In this document: positions 35,120 through 47,111 of the stretch, piece by piece
Layout of the letters: the number at the start of each line of letters is the position of its first letter
Numbering within the stretch: the stretch's first letter is position 1
From: Pontederia crassipes
Lineage: Eukaryota > Streptophyta > Magnoliopsida > Commelinales > Pontederiaceae
Direction: 5' to 3'
NCBI GenBank assembly: GCA_030549335.1
Contig: CM060190.1
Span: 67,718,118-67,782,117, forward strand
Length of the DNA stretch: 64,000 bases
Notes under the pieces: generated by a model
The model's input: the letters and a program-made list of their open reading frames with translations, nothing else
The model's database searches: none
Told to the model about the DNA's origin: nothing
Position numbers and translations under genes: made by a program

Positions 35120-36855
35120 AGGAGAAAAAGGATGACCAGCAAAGTTTGTGGTTGTCATATACATATATATATATGTACAATGGATACTGCTTTAATGACA
35201 AAGTGGGTGGCTCGGTTAATGGGGTTGAGGCAAGATATTTGACTATCAGTTATTACTGTATGTTATGGCAAAATGCTTTCATGGGAACAGAGACAGGAAA
35301 TTACACGAGGGGCTTCAACGTTTTGGAGAAGCATTATGACAGTTATGCCACGAGTTAGACCATTCTTTGAGGCAACACTAGGAGACGGAAAGGATTTTCG
35401 ATTTTGGATGGATCCTTGGTCATTCGGGGAATCATTATCAATATCTTTTCCAAGGCTTTATGCGATAGCTGAGGATAAGCAAGCAGTAGTCGCTCAATAT
35501 TGGTCAGGCAACTTCTCCAATGATGATGTATGGACCCCTCGATTAGCAGCCCATCTATTTGATAACCGGCTTGAGGATCTTCTTGCACTAATGGAGCGTC
35601 TCCAGGAACATAGGATAAATGACACAAGGGAAGACTCTTGGATTTGAAAAGCTGGTCATTTTTCTATTCGAACAGTTTATAGAGCTCTGAATCTAGAGAG
35701 CTTCACCACAGATGAAGAGCTTAAAAGAGACTGTCGGCTAATAATCAGAATAATTATTTTCGTTGGACAACACCTGCTTTGTTCAAGAAGCAGAATATCT
35801 TCTGCTTTAATAATTCTATAACAAGACTCCAGCATTCATTCACTTTGTTACCTTTTAGCCTCCTGCAAACAGCAACATGATGACATGAAATATAATTAGC
35901 AATGTAACAGCATGTCCCATTGACATAAATTTCAATAACGAACTTAAAATGTGCAGCATTTCCCAAAGCTAATAAGAATTAACAGAAGTGATGATAGCAT
36001 CAATCATTAATCTGTTTCTTCGTTGAATCGTCATCTATTAAACACCATCTTCTTTCACAATTATCAGTACCAACAAAGCACCATTTTGTGACAGACTATT
36101 GCTGCCCCTGTAAAAGCACCAGATCACCAATCATTGAGGTTATAACCTATTTTTATGACACAAAATAATATATCTTTTTAAAAAAACACCTGAACCCAAG
36201 ATTCAGAAATTTGGACTTCCTTTGTCAACGTTTTTTAAGGGATTTCCTTCACCATTTTTTTCGGAGTGGAAAAAGGACAACTATAGGTGAGTTCATACAT
36301 ATACATACAGAACGGAGGGGATGTACTGTAGCCAACAAACAAAGGTGTACGGTATGGGAGACTAAAATCACAAAGCTCCGTCTGTGCCATATGTGGGGAG
36401 GAGGATGAGTATACGGACCATCTGTTCTTTAAATGTTCTTTGGCTCCTCAGGTCTGGGCGGAGGCAAACATTAGGGGATTGATGCCATTTTGGGAGACTG
36501 CTTTTTGGCAATCCTTTTGCAATGGGCATCGGGTTCCACATGGACGGGTCTACATTTGCAGGCGCCAGAGGGCGTGCCCCTTGGCATATATCTGGAAAAT
36601 CTGGCTACAAAGGAACAACACTATCTTTCAGGGTGGCCGTGCAAATGACGAGAATGCCAGCTACCATGCAGAAACAATGTTTTGGGATTGGAGGAAATAT
36701 TTGTAATGTTGTAACTCTCTGGTGCTGGTGGATTAATTTTTCCTAATTTTATTTTCTGCCCTTGCTCTAAAACATGATATAACCTTTATGATATTAATGA
36801 AATCTCTGGATGACTACCATCTTGATAGTCATCCTTTTTCATCTCAAAAAAAAAA
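35120..36855 (+). mobile_element. L1-type LINE 3' fragment, broken
   Basis: 35285-35700 encodes an L1 ORF2 segment with PFFEATLGDGKDFRFWMDPW and FPRLYAIAEDKQAVV. 36300-36700 encodes the zf-RVT end with CAICGEEDEYTDHLFFKC and IWKIWLQRNNTIFQG. An A-run after CTCATCTCA-like sequence near 36846-36855 looks like the poly-A tail. About 400 bases of unrelated sequence (35806-36205) separate the two parts, either as an insertion or because they are two L1 pieces. Reading frames are interrupted several times and no catalytic RT core remains. Confidence 0.8.
35806..36205. other. Unrelated segment between the two L1 parts
   Basis: No match to L1. On the minus strand it has two splice-acceptor-like ends (TGCTTTTACAG near 36110 and TTGCTGTTTGCAG near 35873) and a short open stretch KWCFVGTDNCERRWCLIDDD. 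This could be exon-bearing host DNA or chance. Confidence 0.25.
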
Positions 36856-37333
36856 TTCTCACCAAATCCAATTTGTATAGAAATACTAGTCAGTAACCTA
36901 TCTCATTTTAGCCAAATTTTAAAGCTCCTCCTTTACAAGGAGAAAAAACATTAGACATCCAACAAAATTTAAAGTTCATGGAAAAAGGTTCCCACTGCTC
37001 AAAACCGCAACCTCATAGTCGGAATGTCTTTGTGCTGTCTTGATCTATTATCTGATTGTTTCAGCCTCCATGATGAGTTGATAACTAACTGAACTCTTAT
37101 CATGGAACAGCAATACCTATTATTAGATTCAGTTTATGTATTACACCATGTCATGATGGCTTGATGGAAAGGAATTTATATGCTCTAACACCAATAACAC
37201 CATGTCCATCACATGACAAGGATGAAAAGCTCAAAGTAGATTCCATTGTGTAGCAAACTTCATAAGCCAGAGAAGATGAAGTAATCAAACAAACAAGTGC
37301 CTTATTTACCCAGGATGATGACAAAGATTGGAG
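36856..37333. other. Spacer
   Basis: No gene or repeat recognised. Confidence 0.45.
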
Positions 37334-37346
37334 TGAAAAAACTATA

Positions 37347-38666
37347 CAACAACAACAACAACAAAGCCTTATCCCACTAGGTGGGGTCGGCTACATGGAT
37401 CATACGACGCCATTCCGCTCTATTAGTAACCAAACCTTTCGGTATATTATTCACCAATAGATCTTGCTCTATTAGTTCGCCAAGTGTCCGCCTTGGCCTC
37501 CCTCTCCCTCTTTTAATCGGACTCCAGATTATTTGATCTACTCTTCTTACTGGCGCATCTAATGGTCTTCTCTGAACATGACCAAACCATCTCAAACGAT
37601 TCTCTACCATTTTCTCACTAATAGGAGCCACTCCGACTCGTTCACGTATATGGTCATTCCTAATCTTATCTAATCTTGTATGACCACACATCCATCTCAA
37701 CATCCTCATTTCGGCTACCCCCACTTTACGTTCATGTTGTCCCTTCATAGCCCAACATTCACTACCATATAACACTGCTGACCTTATAGCAGTACGATAG
37801 AATTTTCCTTTAACTTTATTGGGTACTTTTCTATCACAAAGAACTCCAGTGGCTTTCCTCCACTTACACCAACCAGCTTGAATTCTATGATTAACATCGT
37901 CATCAATCTCACCATCTTGTCTTACAATTGATCCTAAATATTTAAACTTTGTCACTTGAGGAATTATATCCTCCCCTAACCTAACTTTCAAATCGTCTCT
38001 AAGTTGTTTATTTGTGAAATTGCTATACATATATTCTGTTTTATTCCTACTTAAACGAAAACCCTTTGACTCCAACGTATTTCTCCATATTTCCAATTTT
38101 GTATTAATCTCTTCTCTTGAATCCGCTAAAAGTACTATATCATCCGCAAATAGCATGCACTTAGGTACCTCCTCTGTGATACTCTCGGTTATAGCATCGA
38201 TAACTAAGTTAAATAGATACGGGCTTAAAGCTGATCCTTGATGTAGGCCAATTCCTATAGGAAATTCATTTGTCTCACTTCCGGGTGTCCTAACCCTAGT
38301 CAATGCCCCATCGTACATATCTTGTATTACCTTAATGTAGGCAACATTCACCCTCTTCTTTTGCAAGGCTTTCCAAAGTACATCCCTTGGTACCCGATCA
38401 TACGCCTTCTCTAAGTCAATAAAAGCCATATGTAAGTCTCTTCTCCTACTTCGATACTTCTCCATCATCCCCCTTAGTAAATAAATCGCCTCTGTAGTGG
38501 ATCTTCCTGGCATGAACCCAAATTGTCTCTCAGAAATACTAGTCTCCATTCTCAATCTATGCTCAATCACTTTTTCCCATAATTTCATAGTGTGACTCAT
38601 AAGTTTAATCCCTCTATAATTTGCACAATTCTGAATATCCCCTTTATTTTTGTAAATAGGAACTAA
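37347..38666 (-). mobile_element. RTE-type LINE, 5' truncated, young copy
   Basis: Bounded by an exact 13-base duplication TGAAAAAACTATA at 37334-37346 and 38667-38679. The 3' tail is CAACAACAACAACAACAAAG then CCTTATCCCACTAGGTGGGG. The remaining reverse transcriptase part has no stops, unlike the 15.4-kb copy, suggesting a more recent insertion. The first half of the LINE is missing. Confidence 0.93.
37377..38666 (-). pseudogene. RTE reverse transcriptase, truncated but open
   Basis: The open frame runs through the RT palm from SHTMKLWEKVIEHRLR, includes HMAFIDLEKAYDRVPRD and FADDIVLLA, and the C-terminal RGRPRRTLGELIEQDLL. Lacking the endonuclease and the RT fingers it cannot work. The frame happens to continue about 19 codons into upstream host DNA, with an ATG at 38723, so a 448-codon frame exists by fusion. 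The fusion is accidental as far as can be seen. Confidence 0.85.
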
Positions 38667-39024
38667 TGAAAAAACTATAATGCTAAAAAATTTCACTCCT
38701 CCACAAAGAAGCAACGGTATCATTCATGCCCTAAGAACTATCTCCCTGTTGATGGATGCCTGTTGACAAAACGAGAAAGATCAAACCAAGGAATCGAAGA
38801 TGGAAGACCTATAACAGTAGTTTTGTTTCTTTCTACATTTGCATTTGGGATATACATGATTCTATAGAACTAGTAAGACTCATTACATTCTAGAAAAACC
38901 AAGAGGCGTAGAACTTTTATTTGAAGGAAAAGAGGATGAGTCATAGCATTCTTAAGAATAACTAGCAGCAAAATGACCCATTACATATGCTCACATGACT
39001 TCAGACAGCACAAAACGTTGGCAG

Positions 39025-39224
39025 TACTGGAACGTATTACATTGTCAACAATTGCTGCCGCCATACTCGGTCTTCGTGCATCCGGACTTCCAGCACCAGC
39101 ATGCGAATCACTTGCCACCAACTTACTGCACTTTCCTTTGTATTACTTGCTTCATGTATAAATACACAGTGTGGAGTCACCATTACAACATCGAGAGCTT
39201 AAATATATTTTAGACATCTGGTTA
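39025..39224 (+). repeat. 5' LTR of the copia element
   Basis: TACTGGAACGTATTAC to ACATCTGGTTA. Contains TATAAATACA near 39160 as likely TATA region. Confidence 0.85.
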
Positions 39225-39236
39225 TGGTATCAGAGC
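39225..39236 (+). other. Primer binding site, initiator-Met tRNA
   Basis: TGGTATCAGAGC directly after the 5' LTR. Confidence 0.9.
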
Positions 39237-41635
39237 AGGTTATCATGGCCACTCCTCCTTCCACACCCCATGACTCCTCTTCACTGACAACCACCGAAAC
39301 ATCCCTCCCACCACTACCAGCACTTAATCATGCTCACCATTTTATCCCGATCAGCCGCCCCAAGTGCTCCTCACCACCACATCAGATACTTGGCATGCTC
39401 GTCTCGGCCACCCACATCCTCGGGTCTTTAATAAAATCCTTCGCCAAACTTCCCTCTGGCCACCGTCCACGTGCGCCTTCACACTGCAGTGCATGTGCTC
39501 AGGGCAAGGCCACTTGACTGCATCTTTCAGCCTCCAATAACAGCAGCGACAAACCACTTCAACTTATTTTCGCCGACGTCTGGGGGATGCTCCCCAAGCC
39601 TATGCTGACGGCCATAAATGCTTTGTAGTATTTGTCGATGACTTTAGTCGTCATTCTTGGCTTTTTCCTTTAATGAATAAATTTGATGTACTTCACATTT
39701 TTTTCCCGCTTTCATGCTTTCCTTGAACGCCACTATAACCACAAACTTATTAGTCTACAGACTGATCGTGGGGGCGAGTTCCTCGCCCTTATGTCGTACC
39801 TTCAACAAAACGGTATTTATCATCGTCTCACATGTGCACATTCCCACGAACAAAATGGCATGGCCGAATACAAAATTCGCCACATTGTTGAGACGACTTT
39901 AGCCTTATTAATTCATGCGTCTCTACCTCGTACCTCCTCTACATCTCCATGGATTGCACTTCCATTATCACCAACACCACTGGACAAACAAACCTCAAAC
40001 TCCTCTCCCTCACCCTCTCCCCACCCCGCTGCTTCCCTGCCCTCCCCGGATCCTTTACCACCCACAGCACCCGCCCACCGTCTCTGCCCATGCCTCCCCG
40101 TCGACTATCGTCGCTTTGCCGGCCTCAAAGCACTTGTTGCTATCACAGATGACACTCCCACCTCCTTCACCTCAGCCAACAAATCTCACCCCTGGCAATG
40201 GCACTTGGAGTCTGGTCCCGCTATTTGCGAATATGAATGTTGTTGGCTGCCGCTGGTATTCAAAACCAAGTACAATCCTGATGGCACCGTTGAATGTCGC
40301 AAAGCACATCTTGTGGCCAAAGGTTTTCATCAATATCCTGGCCTTGACTACACTGACACCTTCAACCCTGGTATCAATATCCTTTCTCTTGCTATTTCTC
40401 TCCACTGGCCCCTGCGTCAATTAGATATCAGCAACGCCTTCCTACATGGCACACTTGCTGAAACTATTTTTATGGCTCAACCATCTGGATTCGTTGATCC
40501 TGCTAGGCCATCCCATGTTTGCCATCTCCACAAGTCAATTTATGGCCTCAAACAAGCCCCTCGTGCTTGGTTTCACACCCTTGCCACTTCTCTTCTTCGT
40601 TTTGGCTTTCGGGCCTCCTCCACTGACACCTCATTATTCATTTATAGTCGTGGCTCTCTCCATCTTTATGTCCTGGTTTACGTTGATGATCTTATCATCA
40701 CCGGGTCGTCTTCTTCCATGTTCCAGCATGTCATCACTTACCTTCAACAAGAATTTGCTGTCCGTGACTTAGGTTCTCTAATCTATTTCCTCGGCATTGA
40801 TGTCCTTCCGTCCCATAACGGCCGCTTACTCTCACAACAAAAGTATATTCGTGATCTCCTGCAATGCACTAATATGCTCAAATCCAAACCCGCCACCTTG
40901 CCACTAGCTTCTAATTCCAAATTCACGAATGCCTCCACTACACCATTCTCCGATGCCACATTATATCGTCAAACGGATGGTGCTCTTCAATATCTCACAC
41001 TCACTCGGCCTGACATTACCTATGCTGTCAATAGCGCTTGCCAGTTCATGCACACTCCATCCGTCGAGCACTGGAGCAATGTCAAGCGGATCCTCCGGTA
41101 TCTCAATGCTACTCAAGACTTGGGCCTCCTCATCACTCCCTCCTCCACTTCTCAACTCCAAGCATTTTCAGATGTCGACTGGGCAGGTTCTCCTGATGAT
41201 CGCAAATCATTTTGGTGGCTATGCTGTCTTCCTTGGCAATAATCTCATCTCCTGGCAGACTAAGAAACAACGCACTACGTCACAGTCCTCCACTGAATCT
41301 GAATATAAAGCCCTTGCTGACTCACCCGCCGAACTAATTTAGTTGAGGTCCCTATTGCATGAACTTCACGTCTCGCCGATCAGCCCTCCTGTCCTCTGGT
41401 GTGATAATATTGGTGCCGCGTATCTAAGTGCGAACCCAGTGTTCCATGCCCGCACCAAGCACGTTGAATTTGATTTTCATTTCGTACGTTGCTTGCAAAC
41501 GTCTGACCGTTCGCTTCATCTCCTTCAAAGATCAGATAGCAGATATTATGACAAAACCTCTCGCTGGTGAACACTATCTCTTTCTTTGTAGCAAGCTCTG
41601 CCTGTGTCGTTGACCCAACTGTGCTTGAGGGGGCG

Positions 41636-41893
41636 TATTGGAACGTATTACATTGTCAACAACTGCTGCCTCCATACTCGGTCTTCATGCATCCAGACTT
41701 CCAGCACCAGCATGTGAATCACTTGCCACCAACTTACTGCACTTTCCTTTCTGTTATTTACTTTCTGTTACTTGCTTCATGTATAAATACACAGTGTGTA
41801 TTCACCATTGCAACATCAACAACAACAAAGCCTTATCCCACTAGGTGGGGTCGGCAACATCAAGAGCTTAAATATATTTTAGACATCTGTTTA
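41636..41893 (+). repeat. 3' LTR of the copia element
   Basis: Preceded by the polypurine CTTGAGGGGGCG. Longer than the 5' LTR because it carries a short LINE insertion at 41820-41854 and a small internal duplication. Confidence 0.88.
41820..41854 (-). mobile_element. 35-base RTE tail insertion in the copia 3' LTR
   Basis: The insert reads CAACAACAAAGCCTTATCCC then ACTAGGTGGGGTCGG, the very end of the RTE LINE. It is flanked by CAACATCAA on both sides (41811-41819, 41855-41863). The 5' LTR and the duplicate copy at 41981 lack it, giving the empty site. Confidence 0.88.
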
Positions 41894-42103
41894 GGCAGTG
41901 TGATTTGCTTCGTGTGTGATATCCATAAGACTACTAGTTCAGTTGATTGAAGTGCTAAAGGTCCTCTCCCAGCACCATTGCAACATCAAGAGCTTAAATA
42001 TATTTTAGACATCTGTTTAGGCAGTGTGATTTGCTTCGTGTGTGATATCCATAAGACTACTAGTTCAGTTGATTGAAGTGCTAAAGGTCCTCTCCCAGCA
42101 CCA
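41855..42103. repeat. 126-base tandem duplication across the copia LTR/host junction
   Basis: CAACATCAAGAGCTTAAATA begins at 41855 and again at 41981. Both copies contain the LTR end, the GGCAG target duplication and about 80 bases of host flank. It therefore arose after the copia insertion. Confidence 0.92.
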
Positions 42104-42719
42104 CGGACCGTGCTACCAGTTGGGCCAAATCACTCATTGATAATACTTTTTATTCCCCGATTTTTCCTAGCATAATTCTTGTACTAATTAAACAATACTT
42201 CTGTCTCCTTTCATCGCAAACTGAGAGAGGATGCAAGAGAAAGCAAGCAGTTTGGTGTTCTACCTGAACACTTAGCATTTTTATGGAAACGTATCAAGAG
42301 CAGCTAAATTTGTGCAATAAGAAAGTTGCCTACCACCACATAAATCCGCCAGACCAGAATATTACGAACAGACGCAGCGATCCTATTGCACAGATCTATC
42401 TCCATCACCCGCTCCAGAAAAGTTCGACAATCTTTCGTCTTCCAGTGCACTAATTAGTAGCCATAACTCCTTCGTAAACGAGCCGGCATAACATACAGCA
42501 AATACACCAGGAACAGCGGAAAGTTCACAGCTTGCCACTGCGAAATCCCATAAAGTAAGTCGAAAACCTATCAAAATCGTTGCACAAACCCTCCTCATGA
42601 ACCTACCAACTGATCGCATCTGCTGCCGAAAATGTGCAACAAAGAAGCCAGCCTACGAAACTCTCCGATTGTGTATAAGCAAATTGCTCAGATTTGGGCT
42701 TCTCCAAGCAAGTACGGGG
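42104..42719. other. Possible intron/second-exon region of the minus-strand gene
   Basis: Minus-strand stretches near 42342-42450 (including NRIAASVRNILVWRIYVV, followed by a GTAGGC donor-like site) and 42450-42570 (NFPLFLVYLLYVMPARLRR) are open and protein-like but cannot be joined with confidence. Confidence 0.3.
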
Positions 42720-42922
42720 AGAGGAGGAAAGCTGACACAGGGAAACCTCCGAGGCAAGGTCGTGGGAGGACGGCGAAATATTAGGGTCGACGAGTGCAGG
42801 ATAGCGACGTAGAAGAACGCCATGGCCGTGCAAGCCCACACCACTGCCGATGCCAAGACTTGAAATCTGATCTTCGTCGTCAAAGAATCGTGCAGCTCGG
42901 AGCTCACCGACGTCGACGCCAT
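42720..42922 (-). CDS. Candidate first exon of an unrecognised membrane protein
   Basis: Starts ATGGCG, a good plant start context, at 42922 on the minus strand, and encodes MASTSVSSELHDSLTTKIRF followed by a hydrophobic helix VLASAVVWACTAMAFFYVAI at about residues 22-41. Donor-like GT sites lie near 42705-42745, so the coding end is uncertain. GC content is higher than in the flanks. I do not recognise the family. A gene-capturing DNA element begins about 60 bases upstream of this ATG, a position that MULE-type elements favour (family knowledge). Confidence 0.4.
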
Positions 42923-43215
42923 CGGACCACTGCCCGGCAGAGTTCAGGCGTTCAGGGAATAAAACTTATAAATAAAATAAGGTTATTTTTCGCCGACCTC
43001 TAAGTCACGATTTTTTTAAGTCTAATCCTAAATTATAAACTTCATTTTTTAATTTCTAAACTATCACGAATTTTTTAATTTAATTTTTTCGTCGACTTCT
43101 ATCATGTTTATCATTAATTTCATTTTTTTTATTTATAAAAAATCTAAATTACCCCTCTAACCATTAAAATAATACATAATAAATATTAAAAAAATGTAGG
43201 GGAACGCTTTGCTAA

Positions 43216-43731
43216 TGTCCTTGGGGCTTTCCCGTGGACCGTCAAGTTATCTTATTTCTTATACTTTTTATTTTTTAACCCATTTTTTTTACTTAGTTTT
43301 ATTTTCAAATATAATAGTGACAATTTTGTAATATGCACTCTAAAAAATTGCACTCCCATGACTTGTTCTTCATGTCACACGTCAAATATCTACCTCTCGA
43401 AATGATGATATATTATGGGAGACCCACTAGTGTTCATCCGAAGTCTTTTGTAATCATTCTATTTACTCAATAAAAATTTTAAATTTTCTCAAAACTTAAC
43501 AACGTGCCTCAAGCATGGGGTGGCACTCATAAAGCGTCCCAAGCGCCGATGTGCCTGTTCATTTACAAACTCCTCCACCGAAGCGTCCGCTCAAAACCAA
43601 GCGTCCAAAAAATTGTGGCATTAAGAAAGTGACATAAGCAAGCTTTTCGTAAAATGTTCAAAAGAGCTTGCCTAAATGTTGAACACGTCTATGCGCCGCA
43701 CGGGTCGATCGAACGAAAAATGACCCCGTGA
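43216..43731 (+). repeat. 5' LTR of the chromovirus remnant
   Basis: Shares the TGTCC start, the TGTAATATGCACT block, the GTGCCTCAAGCATGGGGTGG block and the end GCGAAAAATGAC-like block with 47112-47668. Confidence 0.85.
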
Positions 43732-43736
43732 TTAAT

Positions 43737-43748
43737 TGGTATCAGAGC
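43737..43748 (+). other. Primer binding site, initiator-Met tRNA
   Basis: TGGTATCAGAGC, a few bases after the 5' LTR. Confidence 0.88.
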
Positions 43749-44198
43749 AACTTTTCTGGAGCTACTTAAGTTGACGTTCGACGATAAAGGAGAAATGACG
43801 TCAAACTCAAATATGATTAATGAGCATGCCGCACCAGAGAAGGGCCGCCTAGAGCAAGGGCGCACCCGCTCGAAGAATGTCATGACCGCCTTCAAGCAAC
43901 GCCTCGACTAGTTCCGACTGGACGTGGGCAAGATGCAAGACCAACCCGCAACGCACGAGCGAAAGTTAGAGAAGACAATAGACCTCACAACGGTGCGGGA
44001 CAAGATGACATCATTGTATATGCGGCTCGAGTCAATGGAGACGACCTTCATGAACTTGCGGGTGACCTTAGATAATGATCTATCAAACATGAGGTTCGAA
44101 ATGGGAGCTCAAGACTAGACAGGAAGAGCTCAAGCGACGCTATAGAGATGTGCGGCATCTCGAGACGTTAGTCCCGCATGAGACAAGAATCGACGTAC

Positions 44199-44447
44199 TG
44201 ATACATGCAAAATATAATATATTTTATATTATTATTTTAATTAATTCTTTAGTAATTTGATCATGGCATGCATCATTTTTAGCCACTTTTAGTCATACTT
44301 CCTGATTTATTGATTTTAATTGTTAATTCTTTGAATATTTTAATTATGGATGGATTAATTAAAAATTTGATAATTATTTTGCGGGAAATCTGAATACACA
44401 ATTAACCGAATACACAATTTTCAACGAAACCTAACATAAATATCTAT
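44199..44447 (+). mobile_element. LTR fragment of the Athila-like family
   Basis: Begins TGATACATGCAAAATATAAT and matches the reverse complement of the ends of the 18561-25382 LTRs for about 200 bases (GATCATGGCATGCATCATTT, TTTTAATTATGGATG), but more diverged. An older insertion of the same family. Confidence 0.75.
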
Positions 44448-44449
44448 AA

Positions 44450-45346
44450 CACCCTAAATTATCAAATAATTCCACGACAAAATGGATTTAATACATAATT
44501 TACAAATTCGTGTAACAATTTCAGCGGACAGAGTGATAGTACCTTAAAGAAAAGAGCATAACGTTTTCTACATAAATCATATTAACTTGATTTTAAATCT
44601 CAATGAAAGTAGACTCATAGAGGATCAATCATAAGAAATTTCACAATTTTTGGAGAAGACTTGACGACTAAAAGATGATCATGAAAAGGATCATTAGGTT
44701 AGGGTTAGAATTGCCACCTTGAGTGATTGGTGTTGTAGAATTTCCTTCACCCTCCACAAAAAGAATCAAGATCTGATAATTTAGGTGAAATTTCTAAACA
44801 TATAACGGAGACAGAAGAATTTTTTTTCGAATTTTTATCACATGAGAAAGGCGGTTAAAAAAATCATCTAAGCATGAGGTGGCAAGCCGCTAGCTTGCTG
44901 GCAGCTTGCATGTGAGCAACTTTTTTATCCAATAGAATTTTGACATTCAAAATAACTTATTAATGGACAGTAATTATTCAGTATTAAGTATATATTATGA
45001 TAATATAACCCAAATAATTTATTCATACATTTTCTATATTGAATATTTTTACACATACTTTTCCTAGGGGCCACTTCGCAACATTTGATTGGTTCTTGAG
45101 ATTTAATCTACATGTTAATAACTATATGCATACTTAATAATATGAGTATATGCTTTAGCATAGCGTGTCTATTAATTATATCTTAATACTTCATTTAGAT
45201 TGAATAAAATTTTAAAAATTTGATCAATGTCATTAGAATGAACACATATATCATATCGTTCATCAATCATAGGATATAATATTACAACATATAATGATAT
45301 ACGAATTATATTTGGGATATTATATTCTACCCCCCTTAAAATAAAT
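44450..45346 (-). mobile_element. LTR with polypurine tract of another Ty3-type element
   Basis: Left edge TATAACACCCTAAATTATC, right edge GGGATATTATA, followed by TACCCCCCTTAAAATAAATT, which on the minus strand is the AAGGGGGG polypurine tract after a GAGGACGAAATTT-like polyprotein end. It is a 3' LTR with a little interior. 45347-46640 is probably more of the same remnant, with no coding homology that I can name. Confidence 0.65.
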
Positions 45347-47111
45347 TTCGTCCTCGAAATTTAACATATCTCATTATTCAAAGAAATTTAGATCATGTTC
45401 ACACATATTTTTTTCCTTAGTTTCTTAGTATCATAATACTAACACAAAATCTTATGATAATGATTTCGTGAGATTAAACGACTTGTTCTATTTTATTGGA
45501 GATATGAATACTTTTATTCATATATGGTTTCCTCTACCTTTCATTATGGCGATCAACCTACCCTTATTCTAACTTTTCTCATGACACAAACGAAAAAAAA
45601 CTAGATATGTGTAGATTTTGTGAAAAATTAAATATAGCAATAAAATTTTCACAATTACGATTTAACTTATTATGGATAACAACAAGAATTCCAATATGTA
45701 TATTTGTTGTAGTCAAAACTCCAATATGTTGACTAAGTCGCAATCGTTTAAAGAGGTTGGAATGTTCAACAAGATATACAATAATCGATTATTGGTTATA
45801 GACAATAATTTTGAATGGGTGTGAACATTGATAAAACTTGGGGATATGTCTCTTCCTCTCTTATTGGTTGCAGCATAATGTTGGTTCAAGGTTGCGATCG
45901 AGAATTGGAAAGGCGTCCCCTTCCAACCATTCTTTCGTTAAATTCTTAAACAACATTCTATGATAGAGAACTCTTCCACTCAAGCTCTCAAATGATGACT
46001 AGAGGAGGCCTCACTTCAATACATCTTTCGAGAAGTTTCAAACACACTATTTAAACCTACAAGATCGATTTTAATGACAAGTTAATGATGATGCTCAAAG
46101 ATGGAATAATGGTGATCTCATCAATCATGCTTAGTGAGATGGAAGAAGCAAAACTATAAATTGATGCTCAAAGATAGTAACTTCAAATTCAAGAATCATT
46201 GATGATTTCAAAACTTATAATGATGTACAGTGATTCAATCGCTCTGAAAATGTGAGAGGTGACAAACGAAGGCAAGCTAAAGTTCATGCTTAAGGATTCA
46301 ATTGCATCACTAATGATCAATTAAGAATCATCAATGATTTCAAAATTTATAGGGAAGAGTAGGGAGTTAACAATGATTCTGATATGAACAATAGTAATTT
46401 AAGAAATCATTGAAAATTATGATTTACTAATCATCAAATGATTCACACCTTACCAAGTAAGTATCACTTTTCAACATTAAACAAATTCGATAGTTGGCTC
46501 TCCAGACTTTATACCTAATTTAGTGGTGTTATATTTGTTCTTTTTCTCTAATAGTTCCTCAAATTATAGACACCACATATTTTCATAATAAGATTATAAT
46601 CTATTCCCTTATTGTTCTCTAATAGTTCATCAAATTATAGAGTAGGGATGTCAACTTTGAAATCAGAGATTTGGTCCTTGTGAAGCTGATCTAATATTTT
46701 TGGCTAAGTGGGAAGAGTCTGCACAAGGGCCTCGTTAGGCGTTATGAGGACCCATTCAAGATCCTAAAGAAGGTATGCAATGTGGCCTACAAGCTGGAGC
46801 TCTTGTCACAGATGCAACAATACTCTGCCTTTCATGTCAAGTTGCTCAAGCCTTTTGTTGAAGACCCTCAAGAACCCGGGCATGGGGTTTCAGACCGCTC
46901 CTTCGTCCATCCGTCAACAGTTCACTAATCAAGTTAAAAAAGTACTCGCCATCCGCATGAAGAATCGAAAGGAGTATTTTGTTCGATGGAGCGAAAGACC
47001 TGACGCCGTCATAAGCTGGGAGACAGTCGAAGACCTGTGACAGTTTAAATAAAAGATTGAAAAATTCAAAATCGTAACTACAGAGACATCACTGACTTGA
47101 GTGGAGGAGAA

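Larger units (their letters stand above)
39025..41893 (+). mobile_element. Ty1/copia element with short LTRs, internally deleted
   Basis: GGCAG is duplicated at 39020-39024 and 41894-41898. LTRs are about 200 and 258 bases with unusual TA...TA ends, and the initiator-Met primer site abuts the 5' LTR. The interior keeps a short gag start (ATG 39245), an integrase piece around 39700-39950 and a copia reverse transcriptase/RNase H region at 40240-41560 with LHLYVLVYVDDLIITG and KSIYGLKQAPRAWF. Short LTRs suggest the Ale/Retrofit side (tentative). The copy is broken with several interruptions. LTRs differ by about 6 percent by eye, so perhaps around two million years old (inference). Confidence 0.9.

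Noticed and set aside
39028-39216. Canonical TG...CA borders for the copia 5' LTR
   Set aside because: They give no target duplication. Borders at 39025 and 39224 give exact GGCAG on both sides and abut the primer site.
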